Source: Fasciola hepatica (Eukaryota; Platyhelminthes; Trematoda; Plagiorchiida; Fasciolidae). From it: a DNA stretch of 64,000 bases. Positions 10,865 to 22,451 of this stretch are shown here, piece after piece. The notes beneath the pieces are model-generated. The model was not told where the DNA came from. It searched no databases and was given only the letters and a program-made list of their open reading frames with translations. The DNA lies in the NCBI GenBank assembly GCA_948099385.1, contig CANUEZ040000205.1:248001-312000 (forward strand), read 5' to 3'. The position numbers and the translations under genes were made by a program. Within the stretch, counting starts at the first letter, position 1, and every line of letters begins with the position of its first letter.

Positions 10865-12330
10865 TGTTTTTTCCAATCCCGGGGTAGATTACCAGTGGCC
10901 AACGATAAATTGGACAATCGCGTCAGTGGTGTAGTTAGTTGGTCCCGCATATCTTTCAACATCAACGGATGCACTTCGTCCGGTTCCGGAGACTTATGGG
11001 CTTTGAAGAAATTGCGCATCTTATTCACTTCCGGCTTCCCAAAATCATGCATAATGAACAGCTGCAAGCCATCCACCATCGGGATTGGCACACCTGTATC
11101 CACAGAATAAACTGACAGATATTGCTTGGCTAATGTTTCAGCCTTTTCTTCATCTGTTGCAACCATTTCGTCGGTGTTCATCAGCGCCGGGATACAGACA
11201 TTCGCTCTGGTGCGGCGCTTCATGTATGCAAACAGGCACTTGGGTGCTCGCACTGCATCAACCGCAAGGGCCTCCTCGAAAGCCATCTGCTTTATCCGCC
11301 TTTGTTCGGTACCATGGGTACGAATACTACGATAAAGATCATAACCCTCATATGTAGATCGGAACCACTGCCAAGCCCGATTTCGTCGTTTGAGCAGGCG
11401 TCTGAGCTCCAGATCAAACCACGGCGGGCCCTTCATCCGGGGTCCACGTCGGTTGAGGGGGCAGTAGGTATTCATTAGGTACAAGATACCGTCACGAATA
11501 AACGCTCAAACTTTGTTCACATCGCGGTGGACATCTGAATCCGTGGAAAACCAGTTGACGTCTAATGCCACTCTCCGGGCATCTTCGAATGGAGTGCGCC
11601 AAACACTACGTCCAATGTGTGGTCTAAGGGATGGACAAGAACCACTCCGCCAGTGAATTTCTGGCATCATGTGGTCACTGCTTCCAAGTGGGGGGAGATG
11701 CTCAAACTTATCGACGTCCGAGCTCCTGGGAGAAAACATCAGATGTAGAATGGAGCCTTGACTGGATTGCCTCCGGGTTGATTCCTGAACATGTTGGTGT
11801 AGTGCCAGTTCTTGGACCGTTGCCAGTAATTTCCGAGAGAGAGGATCTACACCGGCCGCCGTCCTGCCTGATGTCCAATCAAAATGCGGAGAATTGAAGT
11901 CTCCCAAGAAGAGGCAGTGGCCGTCGCACACGCATCTCCTCAGTAAATTCATCATATTTGAAGGAGTGACCGCAGGTGGCCGATAGATGACTCCAACTGT
12001 CCTAAGGCCTCCGGCGGTAAGCTTGAAGCGACACCAGATAGCTTCACCGAATTTTTGCGGATCTGCGAACGCCTCTCACTGCGCTGTTTGGATGTCTGAT
12101 CGGACAAACAATGCTACGCCTCCACCAGCCCAGATAGATTTTATATCGACTCGGAATAGGGTGAAGCCAGGGACGGATACCTCAGAGTCTAGAACACTGT
12201 TACTCAGCCACGTCTCTTTCAGTGTTATCATAGTAGGTGAGCTGGACTGCAACAGGTGATCCAGGTCAGTCTCTCTTGTTCAGCAGACCATCGACGTTGG
12301 AACACAGGATAATGACGCTGCCTCGGCCTG
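10865..12330 (-). pseudogene. CR1-like ORF2: AP-endonuclease, linker and RT start
   Basis: Minus-strand reading from about 12,310 gives S-N-V-D-G-L-L-N-K-R, then after a one-base shift KETWL (endonuclease Glu), G-V-I-Y-R-P-P, LGDFNSPHFDW (Asp/Asn pair) and G-S-S-D-H (terminal Asp-His). The key residues of an APE-type endonuclease are therefore still visible. The 11,484-10,837 stretch carries a basic linker (WFDLELRRLLKRRNRAWQWF), AYMKRRTR, and SPEPDEVHPLMLKDM at the RT entry, ending at L-P-R-D-W-K-K where the LTR inserted. Defects: a frameshift near 12,265, a TGA where the frame reads Q-T-A-Q-stop near 12,085, and a stop at about 11,506-11,508 between two same-frame open stretches. Confidence 0.9.
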
Positions 12331-12357
12331 CTACCAACTCCGTTTGTTCAGGGCATC

Positions 12358-13483
12358 CTAGCTTGAGGAAACTGACAGGGACTTTAGCGTCAGTGGCCTC
12401 CACCGGAAGTGAGGCCGCCGTTTCTGCACCCGAAAACCCCAAATGATCAAGTCCGTTTCCCCTTGTTCCTTTCGGCCACGTCGTTCGATCAACGCATTTT
12501 CATATTTCTCACGATCCGCAAGATCTGAATCTTGGTGCAACCGCACTTGCTCGCCTTTTAGCCCGTAGGATCTTCCTAAAATAGACGTTGCGGCTTCCTC
12601 AGATTCCAGCACTACTTCCAGTGGACGGGAACATCCAGCCTCACTGGCTTTGCTTATTTGGAAGGCTGATTCCACCCGCATTTTCTCCACAGTTTCCTTC
12701 TTCCTGGAGACTCGCGATATAGTGGTCCAGATGTGCCTGTTCCGTGGTCTCCTTTGTCTCAGGCAAGATCATAATTAGGAAACACTGTTTCCTTGACGGT
12801 GGCGCTCTTCGTGGACGACCCGCTGTTGTTATCCAGGCTGGTTTTCTTCCATCCACGGTGGTGCTATGTTGGCTGAGTGTTGTACCTATGATACCGTCCT
12901 CTGCTTGAGTGGCCACATCAGTGCCAACTGGGTCCGCATTGTGGCGAACAGACTTAGATAGCTTCTGGCGTTGACGGCTTTTTGTTCCGGTTGGCTCAGT
13001 TACCGATGTTGATGCCACCTCTGCATACCTAGCACAGTCAGAAATAGATACCTCGGCGGAATTTTCCCCTTCGAACGGCGATAATGACGGTGCGAGTGAT
13101 GATATTGGCAAAGGAAGAGATGATGGTGCCGCTGATTCTGCTGCTATTGATGGTGATGAACTGATTGATGGTGCTGATGATGATGATGATGACGACGACG
13201 ACGACCACGAAAATGATGACGCTGCTGTATTTGTGACAGGAAGAGCCATTTCCGCCGACTGCTTTGCAGGCCACACAGGTGTTGATAGCTCGGTGCATCT
13301 GATGTACAACACATTCAGCAACTTTGCACGGCATTTTTCCACGGCTTCTTAAAGATCACCACTTATTTCGAAACACTCAAGACTGGCCCAACCATCGCAC
13401 TGAAGAGATCTGTCGTGTGGTTGAAAAACTTTTGAACAAACTAGGCATTTGGATGCAACATTTTTGACTCCTTTTGGAGGCAT
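12358..13483 (-). pseudogene. CR1-like ORF1 with PHD-like Cys cluster and conserved C-terminus
   Basis: From the ATG at 13,483 the protein starts M-P-P-K-G and has C-L-V-C, then L-Q-C-D-G-W and E-C-F, the layout of the PHD-like zinc motif at the N-terminus of many CR1 ORF1 proteins. An in-frame TAA at 13,349-13,351 interrupts it and the same frame then stays open to 12,641. A poly-Ser tract lies in the middle. Near 12,690 a frameshift is needed to continue into the C-terminal part (12,690-12,358), which has RSYGLKGEQVRLHQDSD, E-K-Y-E-N-A-L-I-E-R-R and G-E-T-D-L-I-I-W-G-F, typical of CR1 ORF1 C-termini. An alternative frame near 13,334-13,270 has T-C-V-A-C-K and may hold the last zinc ligands. 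ORF1 proteins bind the element RNA; this one is non-functional. Confidence 0.85.
13155..13210. repeat. Trinucleotide (GAT/GAC)n tract encoding poly-Ser in ORF1
   Basis: Repeated GAT then GAC triplets on the plus strand give TCA/TCG serine codons in the ORF1 frame on the minus strand, so a triplet expansion within a dead LINE ORF1 created a run of about ten serines. Confidence 0.8.
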
Positions 13484-13728
13484 TGTGGGCAAATTATAGT
13501 CCACAGAATGGTACAACCACAGAAAATACAATTCCAAGTATCACGCCGAGAGACCTGCCGGTGGAATGGAAATCTGTTTTTCTTCGAAGAATATCAAGAC
13601 TCAGGAACAGAATAACATCGCAAAAATTTACGCAAAACGAAGCCCTTTAGTTGACTCGTTTTGAACCGAGCGCGATAAACACAACAGTGTTTTCATGGCT
13701 TCATTGAGATCAATAGTGGAAAGTACAA

Positions 13729-13730
<2 letters not shown>

Positions 13731-13762
<32 letters not shown>
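13731..13762. repeat. (AT)n microsatellite at the presumed 5' side of the LINE
   Basis: A perfect AT run of 32 bases. It lies about 200 bp beyond the first recognisable LINE sequence. Confidence 0.97.
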
Positions 13763-13765
<3 letters not shown>

Positions 13766-16700
13766 TTGGAGTCATGTATTTTTCCATCGTTTAGAAGACT
13801 TTGACAGGTAAATTTGGCCGTCAAACATGAAGAGACACTTGATTTAGGACTTTGAATTTTGAGAGGAAAACAAACACTGTATAAATAGAACTGTTTCAGC
13901 CGTCGAGGTTCATGCGAATTTCCTTTGTGGTGTTCATCTTGTCAACCAAAACACACGCCTGGCAAGGCCCTGTAGACTTAGGGCCTATATTTATGCTGAA
14001 ACGGATAATTACAAATGCAGGACTTGTAGAGGGATGCGAAAGAGATGTAGATAAGTCATGGAACGAGGGATCAGCAGGGTCCACGAACATATTCTTGGCG
14101 AATGTGGCACAGGCTATAATGTGGAGATGGCAAACTTCGGAGATGAGAGAGCACGTAGAAATCATACAAACGACTGATCATGATCAGGTTGCCTAGTTCA
14201 TTGATGAAGTCTATCTAAAATGGACCAGAACCCACTACGGGAGAGCAATAGATTAAGATCGGCAGAATGAATTGAAGAACACAAGCGCATATAACAGCTT
14301 GTTCGGGACCACACTGTCTCGAGTTACGAAGGAAAAAATACAATCTGCATAGTCTTTAAAATACAATCGAGAATATGGGCAAAGCAATGTAAAACAGTGC
14401 TGACTGAAACGCCTTAATGGTTCACCGAGCCAGCTCTAAATGTTGATGATTGATTGCTCCTCGGGGGGGGGGGGGGGGGGGGAGGAACGAGAAAGGGTGA
14501 CAGTAAATTCAAAACATTTGTAAGTGATGACATGTAGTCCAATATGTTACGAATATCCCGGATGTTGTATACATTCCTGGAAAGTAAGTTGAAGTGCTAT
14601 TGGTTGGAGATAGATTGAAAAAGTGACACTTCATCTACACAATCGAAAATGTTTGCAGATGGTGCTACGGTAAAGTCGCTGCCTTTTGGAGTGAAAAGAA
14701 AATGGGAGAGAAATGCACCTTCTCCCAAGAATACCAGAGTTGTTAGTAAATGGACTCAATATTTTTGTGTCAAATCTAGTACATCGGCTTCTTTTGAAAA
14801 AAGTTGCCTATCATCCACAAGAGTGAAGATATTTGACAGCCGAAGAAGAAAAAGAGAACGGGGCTCCGAATCAAGAGCGAAAGAATATTCGAGCAAAAAA
14901 CAGATAAAGGGATATTGTGAAACTTTTAAGGGGGTTCAGTATGAAATGGTGAACTGAAGCAGCGGCTTCCAAAACTCATCAGTAGGGTTTTGTACAAAAA
15001 CTAATGGGGGTCATTCGGAATAACAAAAAAGAACACAGTAGAGTTAAGAAAGCGCTCGGTCAAGATGAGCGTAGAAATGATGGAAACGAGACGGGAGAGT
15101 TCCCACTATATTTTGGAGGTAGAGTTTGAAAATGTGTTTCTGTTTTGGGTTCCCAGTAGGCATGATTGGCACCAACCTCAACAGATTTATTGATAAGAGA
15201 AGTCAAAACTCCAGGTAGCTGACTTGCTCCAAGCATAAGAACAGTAAACGGCAAGTGACCCAGAATCTGAGTTTTAGGTTTTAAACAACATAAGGATTTT
15301 TCTATAAAAGACCGGCTCTACATCTGAGTAATGTTATTAGATGAATGGTGAACAAGGGCGGAATTTAGACTGCCATTGGCTATCTCGCACGTTTTTGACC
15401 GGGTAAATTGTGCATACAAAAGTAGGATACCGTGCAATGGAAGTTACCCATGGATAGTCGTCGAGTCTCTTGCCTAATCAGGATGCAGAGTTGATTCAAG
15501 AGAGTCTGGTTGTGTAATTTACAGTCACGATCTTTCCGCTTTCTCAGATATTTAAGCAAAGGAGACGCTATCTTGACGTTGGTTGAGAAATACAGTCCTC
15601 CTGAGACAACACAAATCATACACCCTCCACAGTACATGTGTAAATGTCTAGACAGAAAAGATAAAAGTTGAAAGATACCCACGATGAAATAAGCGAGAGG
15701 TCTATTCGAAGAAGCGTGATGCTGTTAAGCGAAAGGTTTCCAAAGGTCTTCTTCATTCGGTTCGTCTCGGCGAGTGAACAGTACGTTGAGCGCGAACACA
15801 TTTAGTTACGATGAAAACGAGAACATAATCACTAGCTGGAACAAGAGCTTCCATTTCTATTCTAATAAGTTCGGAATGTTTTGTGATAATTCTGTCTAAA
15901 ACAGCACTTTTCCTATTCGGGATGAGATGAGCACTGTTTTCCGTCCTGACGAGCACACTAGATGTACTGTCAGAGGAGGAATTGCTTGCCAGTACTTTCA
16001 TTTAACCATGACTGCTGCTTGAAGGTCACACAGCCGTTCATATTCATGTCAGAGGACATCGGTTAGAAAAGACTTTTTTCAAGAAGCGGACCAAAACTAA
16101 GTGCCAACGAATGTGGGAAATGTCACTTCTGTCGGCGTTGTCGCACTAGGATATTCTGCTAAGCGGCTACCTTGAGTTTCCTAGTTCAACTTGATCTCGG
16201 CCAGGTTTCATGAAAACGAGTTTCAGATTATAGGGCAGAACATATTGTGTCTTTATTTCGAGTAATTGCTTCCTTTGAGTAGCGGAATCTGTGTGACTTG
16301 AGGTGGTGTTGATGATGATTTGACAGTGATATTTATCAGGTTCACAGCAAACTGAGACCAAGCCAAACGTGGGGCTCAAGGCACGTGGTAATCTGTATCG
16401 ATCATGGTGGCATTTCCTTGGTTCCTTATTGAAGACCTAATAACTTTAGCCACTTATAAACACTGGTAAGGAAAACAAAAATCCAGTTCAAGTGCGATAG
16501 AAGCGAACGCATTATCGGCTTACTCTGAATAGGTGGCCAGCAGTGCCGTCATAATTATAAAACGGATAATAATGGATTGAACAGAAGCGGTTTCACCGTG
16601 GTCTCCCACATTCACCAGGCCAATGGAAGTATACCACAATCAATCACAAACATATGAGTGACAAATATTATCTACTCAACGAAAAAAATAATTCAGCGCA

Positions 16701-19239
16701 TGGTGGTTCTAACCGGTCGTCCTATGAGAAGTTCGGCTGGCTTCATCAACTCGATCCATTTACTTACAACAAAGGACCTCACATCGGTTGATTTGGTACT
16801 AGCATAGCCGCCTGATTTCCTCTGTAACTTTATATGATCACTTCCACTATGGGTACAGATTTTCCGGAATGATAATTTGGAATTATTTTTGGAGTGATAA
16901 AGAATGGGATATGACAACTGAAGCGTATTATTTTCACTCCTTTTCAGCAACGCTCAGTCTAACAACTGCTAGCGTTTGAAGTAGACGTAGCAGAAGTTCG
17001 AAATTCGAGGACATACATAAGGACGTACGTATTGAAGGCGAAAGTTAATGAAATTATCAAATTGGAAACAACTTTCATCAATGATGACAACGCTCTCAGA
17101 GCCCACCAATGATCGGAGTATGGAGACTGTTAACTTAAGTTTTGATTCTGAGACCTCCACAAGTGTATCGCACTAACCACCTCGTTCAGCTTTGATGTTA
17201 TATTTGCTCATAACGGAATACAATCCATGTCAGCTAGTTATTCAAAATGGACCGCTGAAAATGTGTCACCAATCTGCATCTTTCTAGTGATGACGTGATG
17301 TTTTTGGCAGGTATATTGCAAGGAAACATTTTCGGTTCTGATTATGTCGATATAAAGTAAAGTTTGATTTATTGGGGCCATTTTATTACACGCATTTTTT
17401 CAGTTGACTAAACCCTACCAGTGTTATGTCGTTTAGTAAAATGCACAGTTTTCAGACAGAATGAGAGTTTCCAATATCCATAGTAACCACTCGCCGAAAT
17501 ATATGCCTGAGTCCTTCTTTGGTCAAGTCAAGAGGAACATTTGCTTTAAGCACCCCTGCGGCTGAATATTCGGCAATACGTAACCATATGTACTCACAGC
17601 GACTTCACTACGACGAATGCAACCTTCACACTTGCAATCTTTACAATATCAATAAAGGGTTTTAGAACCTTCGGCACAAAGCGTTGCCTGATTTCAGAGT
17701 CAACGTTTGCAGCCATACCACACGAGCGTACACCCAAAATAGACCAACTAACTGGGAGGCTGAGCATTGCCCGTGAGCAATGGTGGATTACGAAATGTGC
17801 AGTAACGGTGAAGGTTGTTTCTATTGGCTACCTTTGCAACCTTTACCGTTTTGTTAGAGACACCAGTTCAAGTTAGGCCAGTGTAAGTTACCAAAGGAAT
17901 CCAGTGGCTCACTGATTCACTCTCAGACACGTCATCCGGACCGTTGGTTGAAGCAGTTTGTAGAACCATTCAGTTGGCTTACTTCAACAGTAAACCTTCA
18001 AAAAACAGTTACGACAGAAACGATGCAGATCTCGGGTCATCCAACCCTGTAATCAGAAACATCAGCTTCGAGTTTCGCTCCTTGAAGCTTATCAGTGAAC
18101 TTAGTAATTTGCCACACCAAGCATATGGACCGGGGCCTTTTCGTCTTGGTTAATACTGTGCCAACCCGCTACTATCTGAGCTGATCTGAGTCACTGAGTC
18201 AAGTTTGTTCAGACGTCGTCTTCAACGACAACCAACAGTTCCTGATGATGCGGGGATGATATGCACAAAATTGAGCTCTATCCAGAGCGAAACTCGAATT
18301 CGGTGCTTCTGCGTGCAACGATGAACGGATGACCTGGGATTTAGGCGTGTAAGGTGGAGTCCAAAAGAAAACCAGCCAAAAAATGTATCATCAATGCTAC
18401 GCACTACCCCCAAGTAACTTCGAGATAGACACTAACAAGAAGTCACACTTATTCGATTCATTTCACAGAATACAGATCACTCCATGTAGAAACCGATCAA
18501 TTGGCAGCTGAGAATGTAAACGAGATGAAAGTTCTACGTACGTAGCTGGTGTCGTCGCAAAAATCGGTTTAACACTGTTCCATTGTTGTTTTGCTCGCCA
18601 CTATGTGCACAGGAATGGGTCCACAGGAATCGTATCAAATTGTGCTTCCTGGATATTTTTTCTGGTAAACTTGATTTACTGTTTCTGTCGAACTGCCTAT
18701 TTCAGTAATAAATTGGATTTTAATTGTTTTTCATCTGCGTCTTGAAATACCTCAAGTGATTTAGCCAGCGTCCCTGAAAATGAATATGGTCCATACTCCT
18801 CTTATCCATCCTCAGTAATGTGCGTTCTAGATTTTTCCCTCAGTGAAGGTGTGTATTAACATTCATATGGCTTATTCAAGCCAAAATTTAGATCATTCAT
18901 ATGTGTCGCCTATTCAAGCTGCTCTACATATTTTGCCGGAATACCTGGCTCTGGGTTCTAATGATTGACTGTGAAGACGACCGTTGATAACGTTGTGTTT
19001 GGTAATGAAAGCATCAGTAATTCAATTAAAGACCGCCATGAATTTCTCACGGATCCTATCACTCAGATCATTCGTGAATCAAAGATGAACTGGCAGAAAA
19101 AATTCAGGCAAAAATATTTGATATATACAACAACAAAGAAAACAACATCAAAAATGTCCAAGAGGAAAATTCAAAATATGTAGTAAACGAAATCAGTGGA
19201 AGGAACAAAATATATCGAAGTATTCAAATAAAAAAGGAA

Positions 19240-19242
<3 letters not shown>
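13763..19242. other. Unassigned sequence, no recognisable gene
   Basis: Short open frames occur (plus strand 13,912-14,196 and 14,649-14,957; minus strand 15,380-15,682 and 15,753-16,001; others under 90 codons). The 14,649-14,957 frame is rich in Lys, Arg and Ser, but nothing marks it as a known family. No splice-site-bounded exon chain could be argued by eye. A possible weak zinc-ligand pattern at 14,020-14,170 is discussed among the findings. Confidence 0.45.
14463..14482. repeat. Homopolymer of 20 G
   Basis: An uninterrupted run of 20 G on the plus strand, followed by AGGAACGAG. Its exact length is likely to vary and to be sensitive to sequencing error. Confidence 0.95.

Positions 19243-19299
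<57 letters not shown>
19243..19299. repeat. (AT)n microsatellite abutting the satellite array
   Basis: A perfect AT run of 57 bases, the longest simple repeat in the window. The first recognisable satellite sequence begins only a few bases after it. Confidence 0.97.
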
Positions 19300-19301
<2 letters not shown>

Positions 19302-19302
19302 A

Positions 19303-20232
19303 AATGAAGAGCAAGAGGACAGATTGACATGATGTGATTCTCCTTGCAGCTTGAACACTGAACTGACTATTGAAAATTATGGAAGCACTGTACAGCTGTT
19401 TGATCCCCTAAGGGAATCATGAGCATTGCACATGGACCGAGCCGACACAGGGACACGAACAAGGGTTAGGGGGAACAATTGTCATTGGATACCCCTGATC
19501 AACAAGGCTATTCGCGATGGCTCACAACGATTTGTTCAGCAATAACAATACATGATATAGCACCATTCCAAAGCAGGCTTAGTCTTTCGCAACATCTTCG
19601 CTTCCTGTGTCGCCTTGAACGGTATCAAACAGCTTCGCGCACATCACTCCAATCCTATGTTCCATCACTTCTCTTGAAAGTGGATTAAGTCCAAACCACA
19701 ACATTCTATTCCGTACAAACCACTATCCTTGGTTACTATATGTAACTGAGTACTAGGAGGTAAGATTTGCATAGTAAGATTCTCCATGCAACTTGAAAGC
19801 TCAATAGACCATTGGAAAGCATTGAAGCACTGTACAGTTGTTTGATCCCCTAAGGGAATCATGAGCATTGAACAAAGACCTAGCCGGCACGCGGACACAA
19901 CCACGGAGTGGAGTGAACTAATGTCAAAGGAACACCCAAACCACAAGGTCATCATGCATGGTCCTCAACGTTATTTAAACACGAACATTACATGTTCATG
20001 CGGCGACCGTCCACTGCAAACAAATTCACGCACACCGATCCAATCCTATGTTCCATCACTTCTCATTTTATGGGTCTCAGTAAAAACAAGGCAATCCCTC
20101 ATGAACAATCTACACAAATTGCTGATACAATGCAATTGAGCAGTAGCAGAGTAGATTTGTATAATATGATTCCCCATGCAGCTTGAACACTGAAGTGACG
20201 ATTGAATATTATGGGAGCACTGTACAGCTGTT
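19303..20232. repeat. Divergent edge monomers of the satellite array
   Basis: The first two landmark spacings are 442 and 390 bp instead of 423, and the sequence differs strongly from the array interior: GCAACTTGAAAGCTCAATAG replaces the usual GCAGCTTGAACACTGAACTG near 19,786. From 20,233 on, spacing becomes 423 and similarity rises. Decay at an array edge is expected because unequal exchange homogenises the interior better than the border. Confidence 0.85.
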
Positions 20233-22451
20233 TGATCCGCTAATGGAATCATGAGCATTGCAAATGGACCGAGTCCACACGGGGACACGTACAAGGGTTG
20301 GGGTGAACGATTGTCAATAGAACACCCGAACCACACGACTATCCGATATTGCTCTGAACGCTTTGTTCAACATATACACTACATGATATAGCACACTCCC
20401 CAAACTGGCTTCGGTATTCAAATTGGCTTTTTACGGTGAGAACCAAATTCTCGCACACCGATCCAATCCCATGTTCCATCAATTTTCCATTTATGGGCCT
20501 AAGTAAAACCAAGGCATTCCCTTATGAACAATCCACACAAATTGCTGATACAATGCAATTGAGCAGTAGCAGAGTAGATTTGTATAATATGATTCTCCAT
20601 GCAGCTTGAACACTGAAATGACCATTGAAAATTATGGAAACACTGTACAGCTGTTTGATCCGCTAAGGGAATCATGAGCATTGCAATTGGATCGAGCCAT
20701 GGCGAGGGAATCTATATGAGTTGGAATTAACGATATTCAATAGAACACCCGAACCACAAGGCTATCGGATATGGCTCTGAACGCTTTGTTCAACATATAC
20801 ACTACATGATATAGCACACTCTCCAAACTGGCTTCGGCTTCCAAATTGGCTTTTTAAGGTGAGCAACAAATTCTCGCACACCGATCCAATCCTATATTCC
20901 ATCAATTCCCCATTTATGGTCCTAAGGAAAATCAAGGCCTTCATATATGAACAATCCACACAAATTGCTGATACGATGCAATTGAGCAGTAGCAGAGTAG
21001 ATTTGTATAATATGATTCTGCATGCAGCTTGAACACTGAACTGACCATTGAAAATTCTGGAAGCACTGTACAGCTGTTTGATCCCCTAAGGGGATCATGA
21101 GCATTGCAAATGGACCAAGTCAAGACGAGGACATTTACAAGGGTTGGGGTGAACTAATGTCAGTGGACAATTCATACCACAGGGCTATCGCATATCGGTC
21201 TCAACGCATTGTTCGACATATACACTACATGATATAGCACACTCCCCAAACTGGCTTCGGCTTTCAAATCGGCTTTTTACGGTGAGAACCAAATTCTCGC
21301 ACACCGATCCAATCCTATGTTCCATCCATTCTCCATTTATGGGCCTAGGTAAAACCAAGGCATTCCCTTATGAACAATCCACACAAATTGCTGATACAAT
21401 GCGATTGAGCAGTAGCAGAGTAGATTTGTATAATATGATTCTCCATGCAGCTTGAACACTGAACTGACCATTGCAAATTATGGAAGCACTGTACAGCTGT
21501 TTGATCCCCTAAGGGAATCATGAGAATTTAAATTGGATCGAGCCATGGCGAGGGCATCTATAAGAGTATGAATTAACGATATTCAATAGAACACCCGAAC
21601 CACAAGGCTATCCGATATGGCTCTGAACGCTTTGTTCAACATGTACACTACATGATATAGCACACTCCCCAAACTGACTTCGGCTTTCGATTTCGCTTTG
21701 AAGGGTAACAGTCAATTTCTCGCAAACCGATCCAATCCTATGTTCCATCACTTCTCCATTTACGGGCCTAAGTAAAACCAAGGCATTCCCTTATGAACAA
21801 TCCACACAAATTGCTGATACAATGCAATTGAGCAGTAGCAGAGTAGATTTGTATAATATGATTCTGCATGCAGCTTGAACACTGAACTGACCATTGAAAA
21901 TTTTGGAAGCACTGTACAGCTGTTTGATCCCCTAAGGGAATCATGAGCATTGCAAATGGACCGAGTCCACACGGGGACACGTACAAGGGTTGGGGTGAAC
22001 GATTGTCAATAGAACACCCGAACCACAAGGCTATCCGATATGGCTCTGAACGCTTTGTTCAACATATACACTACATGATATAGCACACTCCCCAAACTGG
22101 CTTCGGCTTTCAAATTGGCTTTTTACGGTGAGAATCAAATTCTCGCACACCGATCCAATCCTATGATCCATCACATCTCAATGTATGGGCCTAAGTAAAA
22201 CCAAGGCATTCCCTTATGAACAATCCACACAAATTGCTGATACAATGCAATTGAGCAGTAGCAGAGTAGATTTGTATAATATGATTCTCCATGCAGCTTG
22301 AACACTGAACTGACCATTGAAAATTCTGGAAGCACTGTACAGCTGTTTGATCTGCTAAGGGAATCATGAGCATTGCAAATGGACCGAGTCCACACGGGGA
22401 CACGTACAAGGGTTGGGGTGAACGATTGTCAATAGAACACGCGAACCACAA

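Larger units (their letters stand above)
8700..13540 (-). mobile_element. CR1-like non-LTR retrotransposon, nearly full length, inactive
   Basis: Read on the minus strand the order is ORF1 (about 13,483 to 12,358), ORF2 AP-endonuclease (about 12,330 to 11,560), endonuclease-RT linker, reverse transcriptase, then the ORF2 C-terminal tail ending at 8,856. Two ORFs, an APE-type endonuclease, an RT with F-S-K-A-F-D-K-V and Y-A-D motifs, and a W-K-T-L-P tail place it in the CR1/Jockey group, most like CR1. Several stops and frameshifts and two changed RT catalytic positions show that it is dead. An 823-bp insertion interrupts the RT. The 5' limit (about 13,540) and the 3' limit (about 8,700, just beyond the ORF2 stop) are estimates; no target-site duplication for the LINE was found. 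Confidence 0.88.

Noticed and set aside
10031..10868. A 10-bp target-site duplication AACGACTGTT around the insertion
   Set aside because: The ten matching bases include the TGTT start of the insert, which happens to equal the host TGTT after the target. A 5-bp ACGAC duplication with TGTT...AACA ends explains the same sequence and fits LTR elements better.
10895..12446. Plus-strand ORFs at 10,895-11,110, 11,085-11,357, 11,631-11,897 and 11,987-12,446
   Set aside because: They are antisense shadows of the CR1-like ORF2 and ORF1, whose minus-strand reading contains clear endonuclease and RT motifs.
14649..14957. Lys/Arg/Ser-rich 102-codon plus-strand ORF as a possible nuclear protein exon
   Set aside because: Basic composition alone is not evidence. 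It has no motif, no clear splice context and no neighbouring exon.
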